Shown here: positions 19,703 to 28,976 of the stretch, one piece after another
Position numbering within the stretch: the stretch's first letter is position 1
Layout of the letters: each line of letters starts with the position of its first letter
Origin: Saprospiraceae bacterium
GTDB lineage: Bacteria > Bacteroidota > Bacteroidia > Chitinophagales > Saprospiraceae
NCBI GenBank assembly: GCA_016714895.1
Contig: JADKBV010000012.1
Span: 124,001 to 188,000, forward strand
DNA length: 64,000 nt
Direction of reading: 5' to 3'
The notes under the pieces: model-generated
What the model was told of the DNA's origin: nothing
Databases searched by the model: none
What the model saw: only the letters and a program-made list of their open reading frames with translations
Position numbers and translations under genes: made by a program

Positions 19703-22700
19703 TCAGTGATTTATCAGTATCTTTTTAAATATGGTTTCTCCTGCCAGGTGAATCTCAACAAGGTACAAACCTGAAATAGCCGAAATTTGGTCTATTAAAA
19801 CCTGTTCAACTACCTGATCAATGGATTTTTTTATGATTTGTTTGCCCAAAATATCGCGCACCGTCACATGTTGAACAAAAGATCTTTTACTGAGTTCTAT
19901 GACAAAATTTTCTGATGCCGGATTTGGTTTTAAAATGATACCCGGTACATTTTCAGGATTTGAAGTTGAAACCATTTCCTGCAATAAGAAATTTTTAATG
20001 ACTTTACAACCATTTTCATCCACTACTTCAACAAAATACAAACCTTGTCCCAGATTATTCAAAAGATTTCCCTGACCTAATACCGCTCCGAATTGGGAAA
20101 ACCAGGTAAATGTCAAAGTTCCGGTTCCACCGTTTGCAGCAACCTCTATGGATCCGTTCATATTTCCCGGCGTAGGGTTGACTGAAGTACCTGATACGAG
20201 GATCTGATCCGGCTGACTGATGATGATGCTATCAAAGGTAACCGAACAAAATGCTGAATCAACAACCTGTAATGTATACATACCGGGTCCAAGATTTTCA
20301 AAAGGTTCATTGATAATCGTGGTATCTATCTGTAAAGTAGCAGTAAAATTACCCAAGGCATTATTTACTTCTACATTAACTTGTCCGGTATTTTCGCCAA
20401 AACAAGTCAGAGATGTGGTCGTAAATGATACATCCAGGTTACAATCTACCAATGAAACAAGATAAGAATTTACTTTCTGACACCCGTTGTCATCAGTGAC
20501 CGTAACCGTATATACTCCGATGTTTAATTCGGAAATGTCTTTTGTCAATTCACCGTTACTCCATACATAACTGTAACCTGGTTCACCGCCTGAAACTGTA
20601 AGTGTGATGGATCCTCCTCCACCTGAATCTGGCAATACGGGAGTTATGACAGCATTTACCGCTATCTCATCCGGTTGAACAATGACAAAAGTATCTGTCA
20701 GAATACATAGATTCTCATCGGTAACAGAGACGGAATAGTTACCTCCTCCCAAGGATCCGATAATCGGGGTTGTATCTCCCGTGCTCCAGAGAATTTCTAT
20801 ATCTCCGGTTCCTCCGGTTATATCCAGTGCTATAATACCATCTTCATCATCATAACATAAAAGGGTATCCAGTTGCATCACAGAGATACTCAACGCCGGA
20901 GGTTGAGTCAACTCAAGGGATTGCTGCACAGAACACATATCACCATCGACAATGGTAACACTGTATGTCCCTGCGGAAAGATTTGTAAGCGTGTCCAGAG
21001 ACAAACCATTCGACCAGGTCAATGTAAATGACCCGGCACCACCGGCTGGAGCCGCTGCCACAGAACCGCTCTGGTCCCCAAAACAATCAATATTTTCAAG
21101 GATAGAAAGATTTGGAAGGATCTCAGCAGGTTGTGTGATCAAAACCAGCAGAGGTGAACTCTCACAGCCTGCGTCATCAGATGCTATAACAGAATAAGAT
21201 CCTGCAGGAACATTATTTACAGAGGCCGTTGTGGCGCCATTTGACCAAAGGTAAGTATAATTGCCGGAAGGAGTGACATTGACTGATGCCGAGCCGTTGT
21301 TCAGACCAAAACAAGTCACCTGACTTACCTGGGACAAGACTACAGAAAAAGGTGCATTGGTGCCGACGGTAAAAGATTTTGAAGCGGTACACCCGATAGG
21401 ATCCGTAGCTGTCACTGTATAAGTTCCCGCTGCAATATTCAGGTTTGCAGCAGAAGTAATGCCATTAGACCAAAGAAAGTTGTAACTTGTTTGCGGTCCC
21501 AAAGCTTCTACAATGATGCCTCCGTCGTTAGCTCCTGAACAACTTGCCGGAATAATATCAACCTCATTTATTTGTATTGGTTCAGGTTCTGTAATGTCAA
21601 CCTCACTGACTTCAGAACAACCCTGAAGATCTATAACGGTCACCTGATAGGTACCAGGTGCGAGGTTCTGCACCGTTCTTCCCGATGCTCCGTTTGACCA
21701 ATCATAGGTATAATTTCCATTTCCTCCGGAACCTTGTGCCGTAGCCGAACCATTTGTCAGGCCGTTGCAGGTAACATTGTTGACCGATGGAAAACTGATG
21801 TTAATAGGTAAAGGTTCCTGTAATGTATATCCACTTGTTTTTTGACACCCATTACCATCCGTAACGGTAACAGTATATGACCCCGCTGGGATATTAGAAA
21901 TATTTGAACCCGTAGCGCCATTGGACCAAACATAAGAAAAATTGCCACTACCTCCTTCTGCATCTATCGATACTGAACCATCCGATGAATCAAAACAAGA
22001 AGGATCTGAGAGTGAAATAACGTTGATCAGGATAGCGTCGGGACCATCGATAAAAAACTCATCACTTAAAGAGCAACCATTGGCATCCGTTACAGTTACG
22101 CCATGAAATCCCTGAGCAAAATTGTTTTGTGAACTTCCTGTTCCACCATTTGACCAGGTATATGTTTTATTTCCCGTTCCACCTGTTGATGTAGCGCTGG
22201 CGGTACCGTCAGCTTCACCAAAACATGATTCGTTCGTAGTATTCACCGTAAGTGTAAGAGGAGCAGGAGCCACTAGTGTTGTGGACCTGCTTGAAGATCC
22301 ACTCCCTGAATCCGTTACAGTTACAGATGCTGTACCACCCGGAAGCGAAATCGCCATGGCTGTGGTTTCACCGTTGTTCCACAAAATATTGTAAGGTGGT
22401 GTTCCTCCGAGTATATTTACCGTAGCTGATCCGTCTTCGGTATCAGAACAAGACGGTGGGTCAATATTGGTAATCGTGAGTGTGATAGGATCCGGAGTTG
22501 AACTTTGGAAAGGCACAATCGAACTAAAAGCAATGGCTCTGTCTCCGCCGGAACCCATGTTACCATTGGCAAACATACCCGCAACATAAAATTTTGCCTG
22601 ACCGGTGGCATTGGTTGGCGGTGCCTGCCAATCAACCTGCCATGAAATAACGCCTGATCCCGGAAAAGTACGGAATGGCTCATGACCGGAATATTTTTTT

Positions 22701-23053
22701 CCTCCACTGACTGTTTTTACACTGGTATCGGTTTCGACATCAAATAAATTTCCGGAGTTCTGGTTACTCCCGTTGAGGACCAACAATTGAAATCCTCCTC
22801 TTGTTGGACTACCGGCAGTTCTTGTAATTGTAACTGTAAGATTGTATGTCTGACCTGGAACTATTTCAGCAGGAAGTCCCCCTATTTGCACTGTCCCATT
22901 GATACTTGCATTGGGAGAATGACAGGTCGAACAAAAAGCATCGCCCGGAGCTCCGGTATATCCGGCGGTGCCTTGCACGGGGTGCGAACCACTGGATGAT
23001 AAACCGATTGCTATGGCTAAAAATAATGCGATAATGTAATGAATTGGCCTCAT
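19703..23053 (-). CDS. Giant secreted protein with choice-anchor V-like domain, SprB repeats and T9SS tail
   Basis: 1116 residues from the ATG at 23053, which opens the signal peptide MRPIHYIIALFLAIAIGLSS. Residues 25-170 resemble the choice-anchor V/reeler-like domain (GAPGDAFCSTCHSPNASI). About eleven repeats of roughly 75-80 residues follow, each with the SprB pattern CxGxxDGSA...GGxGxYxYxWSNG...AGxYxVTVTDxxGC. The C-terminal 75 residues are a T9SS sorting domain (ILKPNPASENFVIEL ... KKILINH). SprB-type repeats occur in the mobile gliding adhesin of Flavobacterium and in other surface proteins. Surface display is well supported; a gliding role is inference. The gene is monocistronic with a strong terminator. 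Confidence 0.9.
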   Translation of the reverse strand: MRPIHYIIALFLAIAIGLSSSGSHPVQGTAGYTGAPGDAFCSTCHSPNASINGTVQIGGLPAEIVPGQTYNLTVTITRTAGSPTRGGFQLLVLNGSNQNSGNLFDVETDTSVKTVSGGKKYSGHEPFRTFPGSGVISWQVDWQAPPTNATGQAKFYVAGMFANGNMGSGGDRAIAFSSIVPFQSSTPDPITLTITNIDPPSCSDTEDGSATVNILGGTPPYNILWNNGETTAMAISLPGGTASVTVTDSGSGSSSRSTTLVAPAPLTLTVNTTNESCFGEADGTASATSTGGTGNKTYTWSNGGTGSSQNNFAQGFHGVTVTDANGCSLSDEFFIDGPDAILINVISLSDPSCFDSSDGSVSIDAEGGSGNFSYVWSNGATGSNISNIPAGSYTVTVTDGNGCQKTSGYTLQEPLPINISFPSVNNVTCNGLTNGSATAQGSGGNGNYTYDWSNGASGRTVQNLAPGTYQVTVIDLQGCSEVSEVDITEPEPIQINEVDIIPASCSGANDGGIIVEALGPQTSYNFLWSNGITSAANLNIAAGTYTVTATDPIGCTASKSFTVGTNAPFSVVLSQVSQVTCFGLNNGSASVNVTPSGNYTYLWSNGATTASVNNVPAGSYSVIASDDAGCESSPLLVLITQPAEILPNLSILENIDCFGDQSGSVAAAPAGGAGSFTLTWSNGLSLDTLTNLSAGTYSVTIVDGDMCSVQQSLELTQPPALSISVMQLDTLLCYDDEDGIIALDITGGTGDIEILWSTGDTTPIIGSLGGGNYSVSVTDENLCILTDTFVIVQPDEIAVNAVITPVLPDSGGGGSITLTVSGGEPGYSYVWSNGELTKDISELNIGVYTVTVTDDNGCQKVNSYLVSLVDCNLDVSFTTTSLTCFGENTGQVNVEVNNALGNFTATLQIDTTIINEPFENLGPGMYTLQVVDSAFCSVTFDSIIISQPDQILVSGTSVNPTPGNMNGSIEVAANGGTGTLTFTWFSQFGAVLGQGNLLNNLGQGLYFVEVVDENGCKVIKNFLLQEMVSTSNPENVPGIILKPNPASENFVIELSKRSFVQHVTVRDILGKQIIKKSIDQVVEQVLIDQISAISGLYLVEIHLAGETIFKKILINH

Positions 23054-23178
23054 ATATTGAAAAATGTTTAATTGTTGCAACAAATGTATTTGAAAAAAAC
23101 CATAATGGGAAATAAATTTATAAAAACATTAATATCTTTGTCTCGTATTAACATTTTATCACAATTAATGATTCAAGG

Positions 23179-23901
23179 ATGAAAAACATTTTATTTATTA
23201 TTTTTCTTTTTGCTGGTTTGAATTATGTTCACAGTCAAAAACAAATAGTTTGGTTTGATGCCGGACTGAAAGCTCAATATGGAGCAACAGGGTTTTACAA
23301 TAGTGCTATGGGAAATTTTTCAGACCTGAATTACAGAATAGGCACAGGATATTCATTCGGAGGTAAGATCGGTATCAATTTTCGGTATAATGGATTGGCC
23401 ATTGATGTTATGTATAACAAAGCATCACAACCCTTTGATTACACCGTGAATGACCAACAGACAAACCTTCAGTATGATTGGAATTCGATTGATGTGTATG
23501 CTCTTTTCAGACATGCAAAAAATCTGGGTTATTTTGAAATTGGGCCGAAAATATCTTTTGTGGACAATGTTTCTGATAATCTTGGGGGAGTCGATCAGGA
23601 CAGAAGTCCATTGTACAATAAAAACTTCTTTTCCGGTGTCATCGGTTTTGGTGCCAACATCATAGGAAATGACGGAGCCTTCAGTGGCATTCTCGGGCTT
23701 CGTTTTGAATATGGTTTTACAGATTTTGTAAACGAAGACGGCAAGACATTAGGTGCTCCGTTAATCAATCCTGCGGTTTATACGGATGGTTATAAAAGTA
23801 CAGCTCCTGCTTTTGCCGGGATTGTATTTGAAATCAACTGGGGTATCGGATATTTTGCCAAAGCTCAGTGCGGAGCCAGATCAAAATTCATCAAATTCTA
23901 G
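23179..23901 (+). CDS. Outer-membrane beta-barrel-like protein
   Basis: 240 residues with a signal peptide (MKNILFIIFLFAGLNYVHS). The mature part alternates aromatic and glycine-rich strands (GIGYFAKAQCG, LRFEYGFTDFV, RIGTGYSFGGKIGINFRYNG), the look of an eight-stranded outer-membrane barrel (porin family / OMP_b-brl). The final residues are KSKFIKF-like, ending in a phenylalanine as barrels often do. It is divergent from the SprB-repeat gene, separated by 125 bases, and mqnD follows after 88 bases. No specific function can be named. Confidence 0.7.
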   Translation: MKNILFIIFLFAGLNYVHSQKQIVWFDAGLKAQYGATGFYNSAMGNFSDLNYRIGTGYSFGGKIGINFRYNGLAIDVMYNKASQPFDYTVNDQQTNLQYDWNSIDVYALFRHAKNLGYFEIGPKISFVDNVSDNLGGVDQDRSPLYNKNFFSGVIGFGANIIGNDGAFSGILGLRFEYGFTDFVNEDGKTLGAPLINPAVYTDGYKSTAPAFAGIVFEINWGIGYFAKAQCGARSKFIKF

Positions 23902-23989
23902 AACTTTTTTTAAATAGAGGAGGAAGTTTCCTCTTTTTAAAATGTAGTCATCAGGTTTAACTTCACAGGAACCAATAAGATTTTTCAAA

Positions 23990-24817
23990 ATGTGTAAAAC
24001 TTTGGCTTTCAGCCCTTGCCCGAATGATACTTTTATTTTCGATGCAATGGTTCATCACAAAATACCGACGGAACCTTATTGTTATGAAGTTTCTTATCTG
24101 GATGTCCAGCAATTGAATAATGCGGCAAAAAACTATCAGTTTGATATAACCAAATTAAGTTATTTTGCAGCGTCTCAATTGCTGGACAAATACCAGATCC
24201 TGACGTCTGGCAGCGCCTTGGGATTTGGTTGCGGACCACTATTGATTTCATTAAAAAACTATACTACGGACGACCTCAAAAATTTAAAAATCGCCATTCC
24301 AGGAAAAAATACTACTGCAAACTTTTTATTGCAATATGCCTTTCACGAAGCAGTACACACAGAAGAAATGTTGTTTTCAGATATTGAAGATGCAGTCATC
24401 ACCGGAAGAGTGGATGCAGGGTTGATTATTCATGAAAATCGATTTACCTACTTTAAAAAAGGATTACAAAAAATCGCAGACCTGGGTGAAATCTGGGAAG
24501 ATAAAACGGGATTTCCTATACCTTTGGGATGTATTGCCGTCAAAAGAAATCTACCTGTTGAAGAAAAAAGGGCCATTAATCACCACATCAGGGAAAGTAT
24601 CCGTTTTGCTTTTCAAAACCCGGAAGACAGCACATCCTACGTCAAATGTTATTCTCAGGAATTGGATGATGACGTTATTAAAGCACACATTAATCTGTAT
24701 GTAAATGCCTATTCCGAAGATTTGGGTACAACCGGCAAAAACACCATTTTACACATGTTTGAAAAAATAGGACTTTCTCCGAATAATCTGAATGAAGATT
24801 GGATTTTTGTTTCATGA
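23990..24817 (+). CDS. mqnD: 1,4-dihydroxy-6-naphthoate synthase (menaquinone, futalosine route)
   Basis: 275 residues. The N-terminal block LAFSPCPNDTFIFDAMVHHKI is diagnostic for MqnD, and SGSALGFGCGPLL and DAGLIIHENRFTY also match. The fold is that of a periplasmic-binding-protein-like enzyme that converts cyclic dehypoxanthine futalosine into 1,4-dihydroxy-6-naphthoate in the cytoplasm. mqnC lies at 28977 in the same window, so two steps of this pathway are nearby though not in one operon. Length is standard. Confidence 0.94.
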   Translation: MCKTLAFSPCPNDTFIFDAMVHHKIPTEPYCYEVSYLDVQQLNNAAKNYQFDITKLSYFAASQLLDKYQILTSGSALGFGCGPLLISLKNYTTDDLKNLKIAIPGKNTTANFLLQYAFHEAVHTEEMLFSDIEDAVITGRVDAGLIIHENRFTYFKKGLQKIADLGEIWEDKTGFPIPLGCIAVKRNLPVEEKRAINHHIRESIRFAFQNPEDSTSYVKCYSQELDDDVIKAHINLYVNAYSEDLGTTGKNTILHMFEKIGLSPNNLNEDWIFVS

Positions 24818-24893
24818 CTTGCAGAAATCCGTCCAAACTGCCATATATTAAAAACTTTCTTAATTTGTTTACCTGATACCCATTCATATTTTG

Positions 24894-24901
24894 TAATTTT
24901 G
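24894..24901 (+). promoter_or_regulatory. -7 box upstream of ftsE
   Basis: TAATTTTG fits TAnnTTTG and lies 17 bases before the GTG start at 24918. The nearest TTTG upstream is 26 bases away, longer than the usual spacing, so only the -7 element is convincing. Confidence 0.4.
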
Positions 24902-24917
24902 CGCAAAAGCAGATGAT

Positions 24918-25591
24918 GTGATTGAAGGATTAGTTATAGATATAAAACATGTTGATATCTCTCACGGCTTTGAAACCGTGCTCAAGGATGTTGACTTTTC
25001 TCTTGCTAAAGCAGAAACCTGTTACATTGTCGGAAAATCCGGCAGTGGCAAAAGTAGTTTTCTGAAGACTTTATACGGGCAGATAAAACCACAAAACGGT
25101 ACTGCGATGGTGGCAGATTTTGATTTGCACACCATTAAAGAAAACGATCTCCACAAGTTGAGAAGAAAAATAGGTATGGTATTTCAGGAGTTTCATTTGT
25201 TTGAAGACTGGACTGTCGGAACCAACTTGTGGTATGTACTGGAAGCTACCGGCTGGCGAAAAAAAGAAGATATGACCAAAAGAGTATACGAAGTACTCCG
25301 CCTGGTGGGACTACAAGGTTCAGAAAAAAAACAATCCGCACCTTGTCCGGTGGGCAGATGCAACAGGTAGCTATTGCCAGAGCTTTGCTAAATCAACCGG
25401 ACATTATTATTGCTGACGAACCTACCGGAAATCTCGATCCCGAAACCAGTGATGAAATTTTATATCTATTGAATAGGTTGAGCAGAGAACAGGGCACGAC
25501 CATATTGATAGCATCACACGATTACCGATTAATTCAAAAATTTCCTGCCCGGATATTCAGGTGCCAGGATGGAAGTCTCAACGAAATATAA
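24918..25591 (+). CDS. ftsE: Cell-division ABC ATPase FtsE, with an apparent 1-base frameshift
   Basis: A GTG at 24918 starts an ABC ATPase: Walker A VGKSGSGKSSFL at about residue 38, Q-loop GMVFQEFHLFEDWTV. The frame breaks after LQGSEKK in an A8 run at 25324-25331. In the -1 frame it continues TIRTLSGGQMQQVAIARALL (ABC signature) and IIIADEPTGNLDPETSDEIL (Walker B), ending at 25591. One added A gives a normal 224-residue FtsE. The ATPase partners FtsX in regulating cell-wall hydrolases at the septum; ftsX is not adjacent. The second half looks fully intact, so a homopolymer read error is likelier than decay. A LolD-like lipoprotein exporter is the main alternative. Confidence 0.85.
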
Positions 25592-25594
25592 CAA

Positions 25595-25618
25595 AAAAGG
25601 CCGGAATTCCGGCCTTTT
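25595..25618. terminator. Bidirectional terminator between ftsE and superoxide dismutase
   Basis: A perfect palindrome AAAAGGCCGG/CCGGCCTTTT with an AATT centre, flanked by A and T runs. It lies 4 bases after the ftsE stop and 80 bases beyond the end of the convergent dismutase gene, so it can serve both. Confidence 0.88.
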
Positions 25619-25697
25619 GTATTAAGTATTTTGACAGTGTGCTGTAGATAAAGATCAGATTCTTTTTGACAAACAGCTCTGAATAATTATCAATATA

Positions 25698-26306
25698 TTA
25701 TTTTAAAGATTCGTACTTTTTCTCGACAACATTCCAGTTAAGTACATTCCAAAATGCAGCAATGTAGTCTGCTCTTCTGTTTTGAAAATGTAAATAATAA
25801 GCATGTTCCCAAACGTCTAATCCTAAAATAGGTGTTCCGCCACAACCAATACCCGGCATCAACGGGTTGTCCTGATTGGCAGAGCTGCAAATTTCAACTT
25901 TTCCACCCGGATGAACACACAACCATGCCCAGCCTGAACCGAATCTGGTCATTCCTGCTGCGGCAAATTTTTCCATAAAGGTTTCTTTATCTCCGTAGGC
26001 CTCTTCAATTGCTGCGAGTAAAGCTCCGGACAAACGACCTTTGTTTTCAGGATGCAGAATCTCCCAAAATAAATTGTGATTGTAAAATCCTCCGCCATTG
26101 TTTCTTACCGCATTATTAGACATATCCAGATTTTTAAGAATATCTTCGATGCTCTGTCCTTCTGATGCTGTATTTGCTATAGCATTATTCAGGTTGGTAG
26201 TGTATGCCGCGTGATGTTTTGAATGATGAATTTCCATGGTACGTGCGTCAAAATGTGGTTCCAACGCATCATAACTATATCCTAATTCAGGTAATGTAAA
26301 AGCCAT
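25698..26306 (-). CDS. Superoxide dismutase, Fe/Mn family
   Basis: 202 residues. All four metal ligands are visible: His in EIHHSKHHAAY, His in GGFYNHNLFWEIL, and Asp and His in LGLDVWEHAYYLHF. GSGWAWLCV is the usual core segment. The enzyme dismutates superoxide to oxygen and peroxide. There is no signal peptide, so it is cytoplasmic. The Fe versus Mn preference cannot be settled from these motifs. It is a single gene with the shared palindromic terminator on its 3' side. Confidence 0.96.
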   Translation of the reverse strand: MAFTLPELGYSYDALEPHFDARTMEIHHSKHHAAYTTNLNNAIANTASEGQSIEDILKNLDMSNNAVRNNGGGFYNHNLFWEILHPENKGRLSGALLAAIEEAYGDKETFMEKFAAAGMTRFGSGWAWLCVHPGGKVEICSSANQDNPLMPGIGCGGTPILGLDVWEHAYYLHFQNRRADYIAAFWNVLNWNVVEKKYESLK

Positions 26307-26511
26307 AATATTATATTTTTTGTTTGCTTATCTAAACAGGAAAAACAACATTTTGTTTTGTATGAGACGATTTTTACAACAAAGGAAAGGACTTAACTAC
26401 TTGTTTTTGCTGAGTGAATTTTCAGGTACCTGATTACATACAATCATTTTATTACCCACAACTTTTTAAGGTTTGTGCTGGTTTAATACAGACACACACA
26501 CAAATTAATTT

Positions 26512-26973
26512 ATGAAACAATCAGCAGCGTTTTCCATGATATTTTTTCTGTCTTTTTTATGGTCGTGTAAAGACAATCAAAAGTTTACTCCGGAACAAAC
26601 CATTATCATAGCTCAGGTGGATTCCAGTGTGATACAAGCTTCCGGGGTCATCAAATTGTTGCAACAAAAAGCTGATTCACTAAAACCGTTGAATGAATTT
26701 GAATCAATCAAATTGTACAACAGTTTGTATATGCTGAAAGAAAATACTGCTGCGTTAAAAACGTACCATGACTCCTTACTAAAACATTCCGGTGATGCAT
26801 TATCATTAAATAATTTATGTATCGAAGCATCTACCCAGGCAGCGTATGTCAATGGCCTGGTCACTGCAGGCAAGGCATTGTATGACAACCAATCCTTCAG
26901 TATAGGAAAATGGAAAGATGGTACGCCCAAACCAATTCACGACAGCATCGTAACGCCCATAAAAAAACAATAA
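26512..26973 (+). CDS. Small lipoprotein, function unknown
   Basis: 153 residues with a lipoprotein signal (FFLSFLWSCKDN, lipidation at the Cys near residue 19). The mature part is mostly helical, with heptad-like segments (VIKLLQQKADSLKPLNEFESIKLYN), suggesting a short helical bundle. No known family is recognised. It stands alone, upstream of a bidirectional terminator shared with the convergent haloperoxidase gene. Confidence 0.6.
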   Translation: MKQSAAFSMIFFLSFLWSCKDNQKFTPEQTIIIAQVDSSVIQASGVIKLLQQKADSLKPLNEFESIKLYNSLYMLKENTAALKTYHDSLLKHSGDALSLNNLCIEASTQAAYVNGLVTAGKALYDNQSFSIGKWKDGTPKPIHDSIVTPIKKQ

Positions 26974-27090
26974 TATTTTTTTACACCTGACAATCGTATA
27001 ATCAACCCCTACCCTTTTTTGAGATGCTTTAGGTTTGAGCCGAAATAATTTTCATTTTCATATAAAAACAACAAAATAAAAAAGAAATAA

Positions 27091-27127
27091 AAAAAAAGTC
27101 CGGCGATTTTGCCGGACTTTTTTTTAT
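27091..27127. terminator. Bidirectional terminator
   Basis: AAAAAGTCCGGC and GCCGGACTTTTT pair around a GATTTT loop, with an A run on the left and a T run on the right. It sits between two convergent genes and ends 3 bases before the haloperoxidase stop. Confidence 0.88.
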
Positions 27128-27129
27128 TT

Positions 27130-28518
27130 TTATTTATCCCAAGGAAGATCCAGAACGCGTTTTGCGGCCAGATATCCCAACCTGATTCCTTCGTCGCAAT
27201 CCATTCTGTAATGAACGCCCAACGGCAATCTGCTGTAAGCATTTTCAATACCAATATCCAATATTTGGGTATACGTTCTTGGTTCGCTTCTGAATTCGAC
27301 ACGATTCATGTGGCTGACATCCGTAAAGGTATTATTATTTCCAAAAAAATCAGCTAAAACACCGGTTCCGGCACCTGCAAACCCGGAATGCCCTGAAGGA
27401 TAAGCAGGAAATTCAGGTGTCATACCGTAAACACCTGCCAGTGGATTATTCAAAATCGGTTTCCAATTTGGATCCATATTTCTTCTGATATAAGATACCG
27501 GTCGCTCAACGTTGTACAGATATTTGGAATGCCACACAGCGATACCCGCATCACATATAGACATTCCCAGTTTAGCGTATAATTCAACTGCCTGATCCAA
27601 AGTAAGTTCTTGTTCTTTAGACATTTGTAACGTAAGAGATATGATTCTTGCTGCCGGTTCGAAGGTCAATTCGAAAATATCATCACTCCAAAATTCGGCG
27701 ATCCATTTGTCCTGATCGGTTGAATTATTGACCCATATCTGGATTTCTTTTGCTTGTGTATAAAACATAGAATTCGGGTCTTCGCTCCATGGAATAGGTG
27801 GTCGTGCCACTTTATCTTCTTGTTTCAGGGCAAAAGGTCTCACTTGTCCCCAGTATGGAAAAAGCGCCGGAGTATAGTCAGGATAGGTAGGTTGCCACAG
27901 TTTTTCACCATTCGGACCGGTTGCAGGTGGAATATAGGATGAAGGTCGTGGATTTTTGAAAGCTTCATGGCCATTGACATCTGTTTCACTGTAGTTAAAT
28001 ACCCGTAATGCTACCGCTTGTCCATAGGCAACTGAGTTGTTGATTACTTTTTCGTCAATACCTACGGAATATTTATCAAGATACCGGTCTTCCATGGCAT
28101 CAATTTTTGCTTTATGTGACGCATGAATATGAGGGTAAAAACTTTTCATCATGGAAGCATAACATGCATTGACCGCAATTCCCCAATGATATTGTTCTTT
28201 ATCTGAAAGTTCGGGAAGGACCAAACCCGGAAAACTGGTTTCCAAAGATTTTTTTTCAGGAATGCCGGCAACTACGGTTTCATATGCTGCCAAACCCATA
28301 TATCCGAAAGCACGGGATGCAGCTGGCGGTCGGTAACCCGGCGAATATCTGTCTATTTCCAAAATAAGGGAATACCAATCGTTGGAAACATCTGCAGAAT
28401 AACTTTTTGTTTGCGCTGATGAATTCAGATTATTGTCCGATGTATCTTTCGAACAGGAAAAAACTGCCATAACCAATATTACGGCCAAAAAGCTGAATTT
28501 AAAATTGTTAAAAACCAT
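27130..28518 (-). CDS. Vanadium-dependent haloperoxidase/PAP2-superfamily lipoprotein
   Basis: 462 residues with a lipoprotein signal (ILVMAVFSCSKDTSD). The C-terminal half carries the vanadate/phosphate-binding signature of the superfamily: RPVSYIRR (about residue 345), PAYPSGHSGFAGAG (about 372, catalytic His) and SRLPLGVHYRMDCDEG (about 430). The N-terminal half is helical, as in vanadium haloperoxidases. Such proteins either oxidise halides with peroxide or act as acid phosphatases, and sequence alone does not decide. It is predicted to be lipid-anchored in the periplasm or outer membrane. Confidence 0.86.
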   Translation of the reverse strand: MVFNNFKFSFLAVILVMAVFSCSKDTSDNNLNSSAQTKSYSADVSNDWYSLILEIDRYSPGYRPPAASRAFGYMGLAAYETVVAGIPEKKSLETSFPGLVLPELSDKEQYHWGIAVNACYASMMKSFYPHIHASHKAKIDAMEDRYLDKYSVGIDEKVINNSVAYGQAVALRVFNYSETDVNGHEAFKNPRPSSYIPPATGPNGEKLWQPTYPDYTPALFPYWGQVRPFALKQEDKVARPPIPWSEDPNSMFYTQAKEIQIWVNNSTDQDKWIAEFWSDDIFELTFEPAARIISLTLQMSKEQELTLDQAVELYAKLGMSICDAGIAVWHSKYLYNVERPVSYIRRNMDPNWKPILNNPLAGVYGMTPEFPAYPSGHSGFAGAGTGVLADFFGNNNTFTDVSHMNRVEFRSEPRTYTQILDIGIENAYSRLPLGVHYRMDCDEGIRLGYLAAKRVLDLPWDK

Positions 28519-28976
28519 AAAAATTTAATTAAAGAATAACAAAATATTTCATAACAGGGGCAAAAGTAGATAACCAAAATGGCACAAAAGCTGACCCAAA
28601 TCATATTTCAGGATTCTAATAATTTTCTAATTTTTAACTTAAATTTTAAAAACAATGCAAACCATACCATATAATATGTTGAAATATAAATTTACACCAA
28701 ATCAGATTTATATTATACCAATATTCTAATTATAATATTGGCAATCCCCCTTATTCTTTCTTTCACTAATTTTCATCATAGTCTTCACTTAAATCTGTTG
28801 GTGTCAAACCAACCTTACCCTATTTTAGCCCGATGTACTATATTAATTTTTAAAAACAGTACCTACACGTTGGAGTATGGGAAATATTCCTGTGACCAAA
28901 TCGGTTTAAAAAATACTTTCACCCTTATTCGGTAAACATATCTACAAAGCAGCTGTTTATTTTCGAAAAGAAATCC
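28519..28976. promoter_or_regulatory. Divergent AT-rich intergenic region with haloperoxidase promoter
   Basis: On the minus strand TACTTTTG (28561-28568) is preceded, 16 bases further upstream, by TTTG (28585-28588), which resembles a Bacteroidota promoter for the haloperoxidase gene at 28518. Nothing similar and convincing was found for mqnC on the plus strand. The rest is AT-rich with no supported gene. Confidence 0.45.
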
